Below, piece by piece: positions 44,709-54,145 of a stretch of DNA of 55,372 nt. Made by a program: the position numbers and the translations under genes. Position 1 is the first letter of the stretch. The number at the start of each line of letters is the position of its first letter. Origin of the DNA: Verrucomicrobiaceae bacterium (GTDB lineage: Bacteria; Verrucomicrobiota; Verrucomicrobiia; Verrucomicrobiales; Verrucomicrobiaceae); assembly GCA_027489965.1 (NCBI GenBank), contig JAIXZA010000020.1, positions 1 through 55,372 on the forward strand, read 5' to 3'. The notes beneath the pieces are model-generated. The model was not told the DNA's origin. It saw only the letters and a program-made list of their open reading frames with translations, and made no database searches.

Positions 44709-46670
44709 TTACCAGTCCTTGCCATTCACGGGAGCATCTCGTGGACGTAGGAGCATGGCTTTCTTCTGATCATCCGCATAGGTTCTCAGGAAAGCGCGGG
44801 CTTCATTTCGACTGAAGCCTGTCGCCTCATTTTCCTGATTTTCGGCCATTTCAGCTTCCTTGGCTTCACGACGTTCACGGGCTTCTTTGCTTTCCTCTTC
44901 ACCTTCTTTGCCGGCTTGGAGTTGGCCTTCTTTTTCCTTCTCTTTGTCTCCGCCTTCGCCTTCTTGACCTTCTTTTTCCTCTTGTTTGCCAAGGCTTTCT
45001 TTGCGGGACTTCTCTTCGTCCTCGCCATCTCCTTCACCGTCTTGCTCACCATTCTCGCCTTCTTCACCTTCGCCCTTCTCACCTTTTTGGCCTTTTTCGC
45101 CCTTCTTGCCTTTTTTACCCTTGTCGCCTTTTTTGCCGTCCTTGCCTTCTTTTTCGTCCATCTGCTGCTGCAGCTCTTCGAGACGCTTTTTGACGAAGTC
45201 GCGATTCTCCTTCACTTCTTTGTTTTCAGGGTCGATCTTCAGCGAGTCGTCAAAGTGCTTCACACATTCGCGCCAAGCTTTTAGTGAGAACTTCGGCTGT
45301 TTGGCCAAAGAACGATCTCCCAGATCATAGAGGCTATGTGCTAAGCCACGATGAGCTTTGGATTGCTCCTGGACATCGTCCGACTCCAGTGCCTGACCGA
45401 AACCGCTAATCGCGCGATCATAATCCTTGTTCTTGTAGGCAGCGGTGCCGAGTCCAAAAGCCAGCTGCTGGCGTCGCTCTGGATTCCATGAGCTTTTCAC
45501 CGATTCGTCATAGAGTTCAGTCGCTTGTTTGAAGTCGCCATGCTCATAAGCTGAATGAGCTTTTTCCATGGTGGACTTGCTGGCTCCCTGAGCTGAGTTC
45601 AAGAAACACAAAGCCAAAAGGATGGGCAGAATGGGCTGCCCCCAGCTTGTAGTGGAGTTCGAGTTCATTTTGATTCTGGAGGATGAAGGACGGATGAACC
45701 AAGCAATCATAAGAAGCAGTATGCCTATAGACAACGGCCAATAAAAACGCTCAATCGGTTTCACCAATTCTTTGGCCGCATTGCTTTGAGCCTGCAATGC
45801 CGACAGGAGTTGTTTCACCACTGACTCGGCCAATGGTTGTGAACCCAGTTTCAAATAGCGACCACGCGTGGCCGCAGCGATTTCTTGGAGCACTTTGGGT
45901 TCGAGCTTGGTCTTCACGACATTGCCCTCCTGATCACGCACATACTCTCCAGCATGATCTGGATCGGGATCTGGAATGAGCGAGCCCGACTCCGTACCGA
46001 CACCTACCGTTAAGACTAGGATGTTTTTTTGCGCCGCCTGCTTTGTGTATTCGGTGATCTGCATGTCAGGTGCACCACCATCGCTAAAAAGAATCAAACC
46101 GTGGTTTTTTGCTGGGCTTTTTTCAAAGGTTTCCATGGCAAGCTTCAAAGCCCGCCCGATCTCACTTCCGCCTTTGGGCACGGCTGTGAAATCCAAAGAT
46201 TGAATCGCCTCGATCACAGCATCATGGTCGGTGGTTAAAGGTGCCTGAAGATAGGCATTCCCAGCGAAGGCAATAAGACCGACGCGATCTGTTTTCAGAG
46301 AAGCCAACACATCCTGAGCCGCCAGCTTTGCCCTTGTGATGCGGTCAGGCACGATGTCATTTCCTAACATGGAACGGGAGGTATCTATCGCGATAATCAC
46401 ATTTCTCCCATATTCCTGTTGCACGATTTTATCCTCACCCCAGATCGGCCTAGCCAAAGCGAAGATAAAGAGGGCAAGCGCGACCACTTGCAGAGAAAAG
46501 ATGATCCATGAGCGCCAAACAGAAGCTCCCATGACCAAATCACCGCGCAATCTGGGCGAAGTGAACTGTTTCAAAACTTTTTGACCACGCCAATCAGCCC
46601 ACGTTTTCAACGCGACCAAGAAGGGCAGCGTTAAAAGGAAGTAGAGAATTTTGGGGGCTAGGAAAGTCAT
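44709..46670 (-). CDS. BatB-BatC fusion (VWA plus TPR) protein
   Basis: The protein has 653 residues. N-terminal transmembrane helices (about 5-22 and 55-75) precede a von Willebrand A domain with a MIDAS motif D96-T-S98-R-S100, and another helix follows at about 305-325. A second membrane segment (about residue 345) leads to TPR repeats (about 365-480: AHSAYEHGDFKQATELYDES and AYKNKDYDRAISGFGQALE). The end is an extremely Lys/Glu/Gly-rich low-complexity tract (about 495-620) and a short conserved end. VWA plus TPR in one chain corresponds to BatB and BatC. The gene is 25 bp after batA. Confidence 0.88.
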   Translation of the reverse strand: MTFLAPKILYFLLTLPFLVALKTWADWRGQKVLKQFTSPRLRGDLVMGASVWRSWIIFSLQVVALALFIFALARPIWGEDKIVQQEYGRNVIIAIDTSRSMLGNDIVPDRITRAKLAAQDVLASLKTDRVGLIAFAGNAYLQAPLTTDHDAVIEAIQSLDFTAVPKGGSEIGRALKLAMETFEKSPAKNHGLILFSDGGAPDMQITEYTKQAAQKNILVLTVGVGTESGSLIPDPDPDHAGEYVRDQEGNVVKTKLEPKVLQEIAAATRGRYLKLGSQPLAESVVKQLLSALQAQSNAAKELVKPIERFYWPLSIGILLLMIAWFIRPSSSRIKMNSNSTTSWGQPILPILLALCFLNSAQGASKSTMEKAHSAYEHGDFKQATELYDESVKSSWNPERRQQLAFGLGTAAYKNKDYDRAISGFGQALESDDVQEQSKAHRGLAHSLYDLGDRSLAKQPKFSLKAWRECVKHFDDSLKIDPENKEVKENRDFVKKRLEELQQQMDEKEGKDGKKGDKGKKGKKGEKGQKGEKGEGEEGENGEQDGEGDGEDEEKSRKESLGKQEEKEGQEGEGGDKEKEKEGQLQAGKEGEEESKEARERREAKEAEMAENQENEATGFSRNEARAFLRTYADDQKKAMLLRPRDAPVNGKDW

Positions 46671-46695
46671 GAGTGAGTCGTAAAAGCTAAAGACC

Positions 46696-47721
46696 TCAGG
46701 TCGCTACCGCCATGGGTGAAGAAGTGAGCAGCGTAAAGCGCAGCAATAAAGCCAGAGCCAACAGGAGGGCGGCCAAAGAAAGAGGATAGAAAAAGAGTTC
46801 CTCCGTCTCGGTGATACTGCGGCGCTTGATCTCTTTCTTTTCGAGCTTGTCGATCGTTTCAAAGATTTCTTCAAGAGCGCTCAAATCTTGCGCCATGTAA
46901 AAGCTGCCGTTGCCGATCCTGGCCACTTCTTGAAGGGTGCCTTCATCAAACTCCTGGCGCCCGCTGGTAATGACGCGGCCATTTGGAAGTGGGATCATGT
47001 GAACACCGAGTGTACCAATGGCAATGGTATAAATCTTCTGTCCAAGCGTGGCTGCAAGTTTAGCAGAATCCTGCGGACTCAGCTTACCACTATTATTGGC
47101 ACCATCCGTGAGCAGGATAATCACTTTGCTGGGAACCGTTTCTTTATCCAAGCGGCGAGAGGCCGCAGCCAGCCCTGAACCAATGGCTGTACCGTCCTCC
47201 ATGACGCCCGTTTGCACACGATCCAGGTTAGCCTCCAACCACTCGCGCTGAAGCGTCAGAGGGCATGGCTGATAAGGAGCACCCGCAAAAGCCACAATGC
47301 CGATGCGGTCATTGTTGCGACCACGAATGAAATCACGCATCACTCGTTTAGCAGCAGTGATACGATTCACAGGTGAACCACCAATGTAGAAGTCCTCAAT
47401 CAACATGGAGAGCGACACGTCAACCGTCAGACAAATAGCGATGCCTTCGGTATTGTCTTCATCATGAGAGATGACTTTCTGTGGCCGCGCCAAGGCAACG
47501 ATGGCGGCGGCCAGACTCAGCAGCACCATTCCGATCATGAAGCCGCCGGCATTGGATTTGGCTGGTGTACCCAGATCGCGGAGGATGAAGGCTGTGGAGA
47601 AGCTAATCGTCGGTGCCTTCCCCCGCTTTCCACGCAACCAAATCATCAAAGGCAAAATCAAAAGAAGCAGAAGCCAATAAGGCTGCGCAAGGATGTGATC
47701 TCTGAAAAAAGGAATGTTCAT
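46696..47721 (-). CDS. BatA-type VWA domain protein
   Basis: This 341-residue membrane protein has N-terminal helices (about 15-29 and 60-78), a VWA domain with the MIDAS motif D101-V-S103-L-S105, and a C-terminal helix (about 310-330). The VWA domain should bind a metal and a protein partner. Its start overlaps the DUF4381 stop by 4 bp, and batBC follows after 25 bp. In the Bat operon BatA and BatB are thought to interact. Confidence 0.9.
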   Translation of the reverse strand: MNIPFFRDHILAQPYWLLLLLILPLMIWLRGKRGKAPTISFSTAFILRDLGTPAKSNAGGFMIGMVLLSLAAAIVALARPQKVISHDEDNTEGIAICLTVDVSLSMLIEDFYIGGSPVNRITAAKRVMRDFIRGRNNDRIGIVAFAGAPYQPCPLTLQREWLEANLDRVQTGVMEDGTAIGSGLAAASRRLDKETVPSKVIILLTDGANNSGKLSPQDSAKLAATLGQKIYTIAIGTLGVHMIPLPNGRVITSGRQEFDEGTLQEVARIGNGSFYMAQDLSALEEIFETIDKLEKKEIKRRSITETEELFFYPLSLAALLLALALLLRFTLLTSSPMAVAT

Positions 47722-48257
47722 GAACGGTCCTCCTCGAGGTTTACGATAGCCTGTTTCACCAATTTTGCGGCTTCGTCATGATTCGCTGGAACCGGTGCAA
47801 AGGCGAGCTGATCCCAGAGATCCGCGAGTGATTCATACTTCTGCAGCCGCAATGAAGTGGCCGGAATCCCCTGACGCTGAAACAACTCCTGCGAGGTCCG
47901 AGACGGTGCTGGGATTTTGTAACGTTGCAGAAAGTATTGGCGCAGGGTCTCAGAAACGTCCGCCGCTGTCTGCGAGGGAGTTTTCAAGGAGACTTGAGTC
48001 AGGATATCACGAAGCCTATTCATGGCCGTACTCCAAGGTTTAGGTAGAGGTGGAGGCAATACTTTAGCCGGACGAAATAACAACCAGACGACCAAACCAA
48101 GCAGAGCAATGACTAACAGCGCCGCAAGAATGTAAAACCACCAATCAGGCCCTGGCAGCACGAGTGTAGGATCGGGCAATTCAGGATGCGGTAGAGGCTG
48201 CAAAGGCGGCCCCTGAGGCTGCTGAGCTTGAGCAAAGAAAAAGACAAATAGACTCAT
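47718..48257 (-). CDS. DUF4381 family membrane protein
   Basis: This 179-residue protein has a Pro/Leu-rich N-terminal part (signal-like segment followed by PLQPLPHPELPDPTLVLPGP), one transmembrane helix (about 40-62), and a cytoplasmic helical domain. This layout and the position between DUF58 and batA match DUF4381. The start overlaps the DUF58 stop (TAATG) and the stop overlaps the batA start (ATGA), so translation is coupled across three genes. Confidence 0.82.
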   Translation of the reverse strand: MSLFVFFFAQAQQPQGPPLQPLPHPELPDPTLVLPGPDWWFYILAALLVIALLGLVVWLLFRPAKVLPPPLPKPWSTAMNRLRDILTQVSLKTPSQTAADVSETLRQYFLQRYKIPAPSRTSQELFQRQGIPATSLRLQKYESLADLWDQLAFAPVPANHDEAAKLVKQAIVNLEEDRS

Positions 48258-49171
48258 TAACGTTTCCTCCTTCGGCGGGCACGGAAATAAGATTTCAAAG
48301 CAGGCACATAATCGTGGTCGGTGCGGACATCGATTTTCTCCACTGCATTTTTTCTGAGCATCCGTGTCAGCACATCCTGACGCTCACTGATCCGCTGAGC
48401 GTACTGCATACGAACTGCTGGATGAGAGGTGTTCACAACGTATTGCTCGCCTGTTTCAGGATCTTCTAGACAGACACGCCCTGCATTCGGAAGCTCCCAC
48501 TCACGCGGATCGGAGATATGAACTGCCACAACATCATGCTTTGAGGCCAAAGAACGCAGGCTATGTTCCCACGCATCATTTTGAGTCAAAAAGTCCGACA
48601 CCACGACGACCAAGGCCCGATGAGCAATGCGCTCCATGGCCAAATCTAATGCGGGAGCTAGATTAGTTTTACGCTGCTTTGGCTGGATGTTTAATATATC
48701 ACGCAGGCAGCGGAGGGCATGGGATCCGCCTTTTTTTGCAGGCAGGTATTGCTCGACCTGATCAGAGACGAGGATGAGTCCGACTTTATCCTGATTCTGC
48801 ACAGCGCTGAAGGCAAAAACGGCAGCAACCTCTGCGGCACGCTCACGTTTACTATCCTCCTGACTGCCGTAGTCACCTGAGCCGCTGACATCCACTACAA
48901 GCATGACCGTGAGTTCACGCTCCTCAATGTATTTGCGGACAAAGGGTTCATTCATACGAGCCGTGACATTCCAATCCAGGAAACGCACATCGTCCCCTGG
49001 CTGATACTCACGGAAGTCGTCGAACTCGATCCCCTGGCCTTTGAACCTGGAATGATAAGCGCCACCCAGAGTCTCCTTCACCATGCCACGCGTGATCAGC
49101 TCGATCTTGCGGACACGTTTCAGGATACGTGTGAGACGTTCGTCATCGGTTTCAGTGAATGTTTCTGGCAT
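48257..49171 (-). CDS. DUF58 family protein
   Basis: This 304-residue protein has the DUF58 hallmark around RFKGQGIEFDDFREYQPGDDVRFLDWNVTAR and a VWA-like fold with DVSGSGDYGS as a MIDAS-like loop. DUF58 proteins are regular partners of MoxR ATPases. It is encoded 80 bp downstream of moxR and overlaps the DUF4381 gene by one base. It has no transmembrane segment, and the C-terminus is very basic (RARRRRKR). Confidence 0.92.
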   Translation of the reverse strand: MPETFTETDDERLTRILKRVRKIELITRGMVKETLGGAYHSRFKGQGIEFDDFREYQPGDDVRFLDWNVTARMNEPFVRKYIEERELTVMLVVDVSGSGDYGSQEDSKRERAAEVAAVFAFSAVQNQDKVGLILVSDQVEQYLPAKKGGSHALRCLRDILNIQPKQRKTNLAPALDLAMERIAHRALVVVVSDFLTQNDAWEHSLRSLASKHDVVAVHISDPREWELPNAGRVCLEDPETGEQYVVNTSHPAVRMQYAQRISERQDVLTRMLRKNAVEKIDVRTDHDYVPALKSYFRARRRRKR

Positions 49172-49251
49172 ACGAGGGGCGTTCCAAGCTTAGTTTCAAT
49201 GGCGATCAACTGCTGCGGATAAACCGTGTGCAGGATAGCAAAATCATCAAA

Positions 49252-50256
49252 TTAAGGCACGGGTAGCTTATCCAGCAGTTGCTTAATCACATCTTCACTG
49301 GTGACACCTTCCGCCTCTGCTTCATAGCTCAGCAGAATACGGTGACGCAGAATATCAGGCGCTAGGTCCTTGATATCCTGAGGGGTCACAAAATTACGAC
49401 CAGCCAGGAAGGCCAATGCTTTGGAGGCCAAAGCCAGATTGATCGTTCCACGCGGTGAAGCACCACAACGGATGAGCAACTTCAAATGCGGCGCATAAAG
49501 CTCAGGATGACGAGTCGCGTGAATGATCGCCACGATGTAGTCACGGATCTTTTCATCCATGTAGATGCTATTCACAATCGCACGACTGGACACGATGTCA
49601 GAAGCTTGAGTGATTTGATTCACATCCAATTTCGGAGCACTTGTTGCCATTGCATCCAAAACCTGGCGCTCTTCAGAAGGAGTCGGATAAACGACGCGCA
49701 CCTTAAACAAGAAGCGGTCCAGCTGGGCTTCTGGAAGCGTGTAGGTTCCTTCCTGATCGATCGGGTTTTGGGTCGCCAAGACCATGAAAGGGTCCGGAAG
49801 CTTATAACTTGTATCACCGATGGTGACTTGGCGCTCCTGCATGGCCTCTAACAGAGCACTCTGCACCTTGGCAGGAGCACGATTGATTTCATCCGCCAAA
49901 ACCAAATTGGCAAAGATAGGGCCCAAACGCGGCGTGAAAGTGCCTTCCTTAGGATGATATACCATAGTCCCGACAACGTCGGCCGGCAAAAGGTCAGGCG
50001 TGAACTGGATGCGCTTAAAGTCAGCGTGAAGTGCGCTGGAAAGAGTCCTGACTGCAAGCGTCTTAGCCAAACCAGGAACGCCTTCGAGGAGGACGTGGCC
50101 ATTTGTCAAAAGAGCCACGAGAAGACGATCTACGAGCTCAGTTTGGCCAATCAAGACTCGGGCGATTTCAGTCCGCAGGGGTTGGACCCAGGCTGCGGAT
50201 TTGGCAATGGTTTCCTTATCAGGGACGGCGGTTGTAGAGGCGACGGGTTCAGACAT
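49252..50256 (-). CDS. MoxR family AAA+ ATPase
   Basis: The protein has 334 residues from the ATG at 50256; the frame opens at a GTG at 50304 that would add 16 unconserved residues. Walker A GVPGLAKT (59-66), Walker B LVLADEINRA, sensor 1 with MVLATQNP and the IDQEGTYTLPEAQLDRFLF block are complete. Only the N-terminal extension differs from family length. MoxR ATPases act as chaperones that load metals or assemble complexes with VWA proteins, here DUF58, BatA and BatB. It is the first gene of the operon, and the promoter should lie in 50257-50360. Confidence 0.93.
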   Translation of the reverse strand: MSEPVASTTAVPDKETIAKSAAWVQPLRTEIARVLIGQTELVDRLLVALLTNGHVLLEGVPGLAKTLAVRTLSSALHADFKRIQFTPDLLPADVVGTMVYHPKEGTFTPRLGPIFANLVLADEINRAPAKVQSALLEAMQERQVTIGDTSYKLPDPFMVLATQNPIDQEGTYTLPEAQLDRFLFKVRVVYPTPSEERQVLDAMATSAPKLDVNQITQASDIVSSRAIVNSIYMDEKIRDYIVAIIHATRHPELYAPHLKLLIRCGASPRGTINLALASKALAFLAGRNFVTPQDIKDLAPDILRHRILLSYEAEAEGVTSEDVIKQLLDKLPVP

Positions 50257-50360
50257 GCGGAAGGAAAGGTCAATGGGGGGAGTGTCTGAGTCAAGACTAG
50301 ACACGCATGTTCAAAACGTCGCCCAAAGAATTGCTAGTGCATCTAAATCCACTTTTCTTC

Positions 50361-51017
50361 TCAACGCTCACGACGACGATCCGAAGGAAGCGCTGCTGCA
50401 AAGCTGCTTGCACCTCCAGAAAAGGAACTAGGGGCAGAAACAACTCCCGGGCCAGAACGGAAATCAGATCGTCCACTTGGCCTTGGCATTGAAGGTGCCT
50501 CAAAAGAGCGACTTGGAGCGCTGAACGAGCGGCTCGGTGCGGCGGGGGCCGAAGGGAACGTCGGACGAGAAAGTGTGCGTGGGGCCGGCAGATTCGGAAT
50601 CGAAGGTGGGCTGCTCATGATATTGCTGCCTCGGAAAGTCGATGGTCTCACCACCTGAGAGGCATAAGCACGACTAGAGGAAACCGGACGACCGTGAGAA
50701 ATGGTATGATGGTGCGAATTGCCACCGAAAGAGGTGTTGCAACCATTTCCAAAGCCATTCCCAAAACCACCACCGCCAAAACCACCGCCAAAACCACCGC
50801 CAAAGATCCCAAAGGTGCTTACTGGAGGAGCAAAAACAGGTGTCGGGGCACAATAACCAGGATCATAAAACCCAGAGTCATAAAAACCTGAGTTCCCATA
50901 AACTGGGCCCGATGAGAAACCACCCGCGACAGGCATCCCATAAGGGTCGACTACACAGGAAGACAGAGACAATCCGCAGATGACGGCACAACCCAAAGCG
51001 CGAAACGAATTTTTCAT
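50361..51017 (-). CDS. Low-complexity Gly/Ser/Pro-rich lipoprotein
   Basis: The protein has 218 residues when started at the ATG at 51017, where a lipoprotein signal begins (LSLSSC lipobox); the frame is open to 51056. After the lipid-anchored Cys come a short Tyr/Gly region, a run of Gly-Gly-Phe-Gly repeats, a His triplet, and then about 110 residues rich in Ser, Pro, Arg and Ala with several SRSF/SRPT units. No domain is recognised. It is upstream of moxR on the same strand. The composition suggests a disordered surface or envelope-coat protein. Confidence 0.65.
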   Translation of the reverse strand: MKNSFRALGCAVICGLSLSSCVVDPYGMPVAGGFSSGPVYGNSGFYDSGFYDPGYCAPTPVFAPPVSTFGIFGGGFGGGFGGGGFGNGFGNGCNTSFGGNSHHHTISHGRPVSSSRAYASQVVRPSTFRGSNIMSSPPSIPNLPAPRTLSRPTFPSAPAAPSRSFSAPSRSFEAPSMPRPSGRSDFRSGPGVVSAPSSFSGGASSFAAALPSDRRRER

Positions 51018-51158
51018 AGTGGCTATCTCTGACGCTCCAGAGCCAGACCTATTCATTTAAATTCATCTTTTTCGAAAAAACGAAGCCAAGGCAAAGCATT
51101 TGTTCACACGTGGAATTTCACCTTTGTCCGATTTTCGCTCGTTTTATCTTAGGCTCGG

Positions 51159-52595
51159 CTACTCGACCTTCTTCTTGCTCTTTCCTTTGCCTTTCTTCGG
51201 CGCTTTGGGCTCGCTTTCGTCGCTTTTGCCTTGGCGGGTGTTGGCGAGTTTTTCTGTCTCCAGGCCTTGATCGCCTTGTTGGATGATCCAGGCGTCGAGT
51301 TCTTTTTGAAGCTTGGCTTTGATCTCAACCAAGGCGGGATCAGCGGCGAGGTTTTTGAACTCGTAGGGGTCGGCTTGGAGATCGTAGAGTTCTTCGACAG
51401 GGCGATTAAAGAGCCATTTCACACGTTCAGCGAGCTGGTAATCCTGTGCTGCATCAGCCTTCCATGAATCCAGAGGTTCACCTTTGTGAATGCCGCCGAT
51501 GGTGTAGGTGAGGTCGGGCGTGAGATTGCGAATGAGTTTGTAGCGAGTGTCGCGCACCGCCCGCATGGGATAAGGGCCGATGGCTCCGTTGGTGCCGATG
51601 GTGGTATGCTGGGCGAAAATGTGATCGCGGTGGGTATCCGTCTCGCCAAGAAGCACGGGGAGAAAGCTGCGACCATCAAAGCCAGTGGCACCGCTTGCGT
51701 CGGGACAGCCGACATCGATCTTTGTGGGATCAATGCCTGCGGCGGCGAGGAAGGTGGGCGTTACATCGACGTATTGCATGAGCGCGGAGGTGCTGCTACC
51801 GGGCTTCACTTTGCCAGGCCAACGTAGAATGGCAGACGAGTGGATGCCATTGTCATAAACGCTCCATTTGCCGCCGTAGGGGAAGCTGCTACCTTGCTCG
51901 CTAACGAATAGGACAACGGTGTTCTCTGATTGATTGGTGTCAGCGAGCAGCTTCATCAGAGCGCCGACTTGTTCGTCGAGCTTGCTGATCTCGCCGAAGT
52001 ATTTGGCAAGTGCGTCACGCGTGATGGCATTGTCATGAAGATATGGCGGCACGGTGATCTTGGCGGGGTCATACTTGGGTCCTCGGGTCCAGGGGCTGTG
52101 GGGATCGTTGGAGGCAAAGACCATGAACCAAGGCTGTACAGCATCGCGTGTGACGAAGGCAGTGGTTACCGTGAGATCATCGGCACCATCCATGTGCTCA
52201 AACGGAAACGAGGCAGGCGGGCCGACGTGAGTTTTGTTCTGCAAAGCCACACGATAGCCTGCCGTATTCAAGTGAGTGAATAGGCTCTTGGTGCCATCAT
52301 AGACGCGAGTGTGATTCGGATAAGCACCGCTGCGGATGGGATAAAGACCGGTGTAGAGCGAATGTCTTGTGGGTGAACAACTCGTTGCAGGATTGAACAT
52401 GCCTTTCAAATGCATGGACTCGCTACGCAGCTTATCGAGATTCGGCGTTTTGACATCGGGACTGCCTTCGTAACCGAGATCGCGCCAGCAGAGGTCATCG
52501 GCGATGATGATAAGAAAATTCGGCTTGGATTCGCCTGCACTGGATGAACTCCAGAGGACGGAGAGAAGCACAGTGAGGATAAGGAGGCAGTTCAT
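51159..52595 (-). CDS. Secreted sulfatase (N-sulfoglucosamine sulfohydrolase-like group)
   Basis: The protein has 478 residues from the ATG at 52595. This start overlaps the preceding stop (TGATG); a GTG one codon earlier is possible. The signal peptide covers about residues 1-20. Metal-binding D33-D34 and the formylglycine motif C73-S-P-T-R are present, with the FNPATSCSPTRHSLYTGLYP context of heparan N-sulfatase-like enzymes. The C-terminal Lys-rich tail covers about the last 20 residues. The substrate is unknown; the DPHSPWTRGPKYDP block is family-typical. It is co-transcribed with the sulfatase gene immediately upstream. Confidence 0.92.
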   Translation of the reverse strand: MNCLLILTVLLSVLWSSSSAGESKPNFLIIIADDLCWRDLGYEGSPDVKTPNLDKLRSESMHLKGMFNPATSCSPTRHSLYTGLYPIRSGAYPNHTRVYDGTKSLFTHLNTAGYRVALQNKTHVGPPASFPFEHMDGADDLTVTTAFVTRDAVQPWFMVFASNDPHSPWTRGPKYDPAKITVPPYLHDNAITRDALAKYFGEISKLDEQVGALMKLLADTNQSENTVVLFVSEQGSSFPYGGKWSVYDNGIHSSAILRWPGKVKPGSSTSALMQYVDVTPTFLAAAGIDPTKIDVGCPDASGATGFDGRSFLPVLLGETDTHRDHIFAQHTTIGTNGAIGPYPMRAVRDTRYKLIRNLTPDLTYTIGGIHKGEPLDSWKADAAQDYQLAERVKWLFNRPVEELYDLQADPYEFKNLAADPALVEIKAKLQKELDAWIIQQGDQGLETEKLANTRQGKSDESEPKAPKKGKGKSKKKVE

Positions 52596-53992
52596 CACGA
52601 TTTCTTCTTTTTGGCTTTGGTTTTCTTTGCCGCATCTTTGTCGATCAGCGTGACGGGGTCACCTTGCAGGAGTGGCTTGCCAAAGACGGTTTGGGTGTCG
52701 CCTTGCTGCTGCATCCAGGTGTCAAGATCGCCGCGCATGGTGGAAAGTCGCTCGGCTTGTTTGGGATCAGCGGCAAGGTTGTGGAGTTCATTGGGGTCGT
52801 TGGCGAGATCGTAGAGTTCTTCGGCTGGGCGAGTGGTAAAGCGCTGAACGGTGGCTGCTGCTGCAGGATCTTTTTCAGCTGCGGTCAGCCAGGTTTTCCA
52901 ATACATCAGTCCGCTGGGGCCGGTGGAGCGTGAGATGTGGGAGTGATGCTGGAACTCGGGGTGGAGATTGCGAATGTATTTCCAGTCGCGGGTGCGGACG
53001 CTGCGAATAGGATAGACATTAAAGTCGCCATCGCCGCTATGAGTGGTGAAGACTTGCTCACGATGCGTGGTGGTGGTGCCGCGCAGGATTCCGGCAAAGG
53101 ATTTGCCATCGATGCCTTCAGGGACTTTTCCGCCGCCGAGTTCAATGAAGGTAGGAAGCAAATCAGGCCAGCAGACCATGGCATCGCTCGTGGTCGCAGG
53201 TTTCAGAGTGCCTGGCCAGGCGATGATCAGCGGGATGCGGATGCCTGCGTCGTAGAGGTTCCATTTACCAAAGGGCCACTGACCACCGTGGTCGGCGGTG
53301 TAGATGAAAAGAGTATCACCGGTTAATTTCTCGCGAACGAGAGCACAAACCTCACCGAGAAGGGTGTCAGACTTGGTGATGTCGGTCAGATATTTAGCCC
53401 GTTCTTGGCGAGTAACGGCGGTGTCCACATGGGTGGGCGGAATCGTGACCTTGGCTGCATCATAGGCGCTCTCTTCACTCCAAGGCACATGCGGATGCCG
53501 TGTGCCGACAAAAAGACAGAGTGGCTTCTTTGATGTGCGCTCATTGAGGAACTTCGCTACCTCTGCAGTGTCGGAGATACCCACAGGCGGGCCAATCACG
53601 GTATCAAAGTCATAAAACTTGGCCCAGTCGGAGTGCGCGACCTTACCAATAATCGCCATTTCATAGCCGAGATTGCGGAGCACCACAGGCAATGATGGAA
53701 CCTCTGGCCTTTTGCCCTTGTGATTTGCCTCCGCGCCATTTCTCGCGGACCACAGGCCGGTCAGCAATGCCGTGCGACTTGGGCCACAGGCTGGGGAGGC
53801 GATAAAGGCGTGGGTGAACTTGAGTCCGTCCTCGGCAAGCTTGGCCATATTGGGGGTCCTGACCTCCGTGGAGCCATAGGCTTGCGAATCAAGCTGGCTG
53901 TGATCGTCCGAGATGAAAACAACGATGTTCGGTTGGGTCGCCAAAGCAGAGAGCTGAGTGCAAAAGAAGAAGAGGAGTAAAAGGCGTTTCAT
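52595..53992 (-). CDS. Secreted sulfatase (iduronate/N-sulfo-type group)
   Basis: The protein has 465 residues with a signal peptide (about 1-18). The metal-binding pair is D29-D30, and the formylglycine motif is C69-G-P-S-R. Further family blocks are ASPACGPSRTALLTGLWS, GTRHPHVPWSEES and TADHGGQWPFGKWNLYD. A Lys-rich tail (about 450-465) ends the protein. The substrate is unknown; it differs clearly from its neighbour, so the two may act on different positions of one polymer. It is the first gene of a two-sulfatase operon and is divergent from the DUF1552 gene over 153 bp. Confidence 0.92.
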   Translation of the reverse strand: MKRLLLLFFFCTQLSALATQPNIVVFISDDHSQLDSQAYGSTEVRTPNMAKLAEDGLKFTHAFIASPACGPSRTALLTGLWSARNGAEANHKGKRPEVPSLPVVLRNLGYEMAIIGKVAHSDWAKFYDFDTVIGPPVGISDTAEVAKFLNERTSKKPLCLFVGTRHPHVPWSEESAYDAAKVTIPPTHVDTAVTRQERAKYLTDITKSDTLLGEVCALVREKLTGDTLFIYTADHGGQWPFGKWNLYDAGIRIPLIIAWPGTLKPATTSDAMVCWPDLLPTFIELGGGKVPEGIDGKSFAGILRGTTTTHREQVFTTHSGDGDFNVYPIRSVRTRDWKYIRNLHPEFQHHSHISRSTGPSGLMYWKTWLTAAEKDPAAAATVQRFTTRPAEELYDLANDPNELHNLAADPKQAERLSTMRGDLDTWMQQQGDTQTVFGKPLLQGDPVTLIDKDAAKKTKAKKKKS

Positions 53993-54145
53993 CGGCTGAT
54001 CCTGTAAACTGGCCTGATTCGGCGAATGTTACGGCTTTTTAACAGCACCGCTCCTGCGAAATATGCATGGCTCATCTCAAGGAGAGAAATGGCTGCTTTC
54101 TTGCTGAAACATCGACAGCACCAAGTTCGTTGGTTTACACCCCTC

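Noticed and set aside
44916..45284. Very hydrophobic Phe/Leu-rich 122-residue frame on the + strand
   Set aside because: It is the reverse complement of the Lys/Glu/Gly-rich tract of the batBC gene; the composition is a by-product of AAG/GAA codons.
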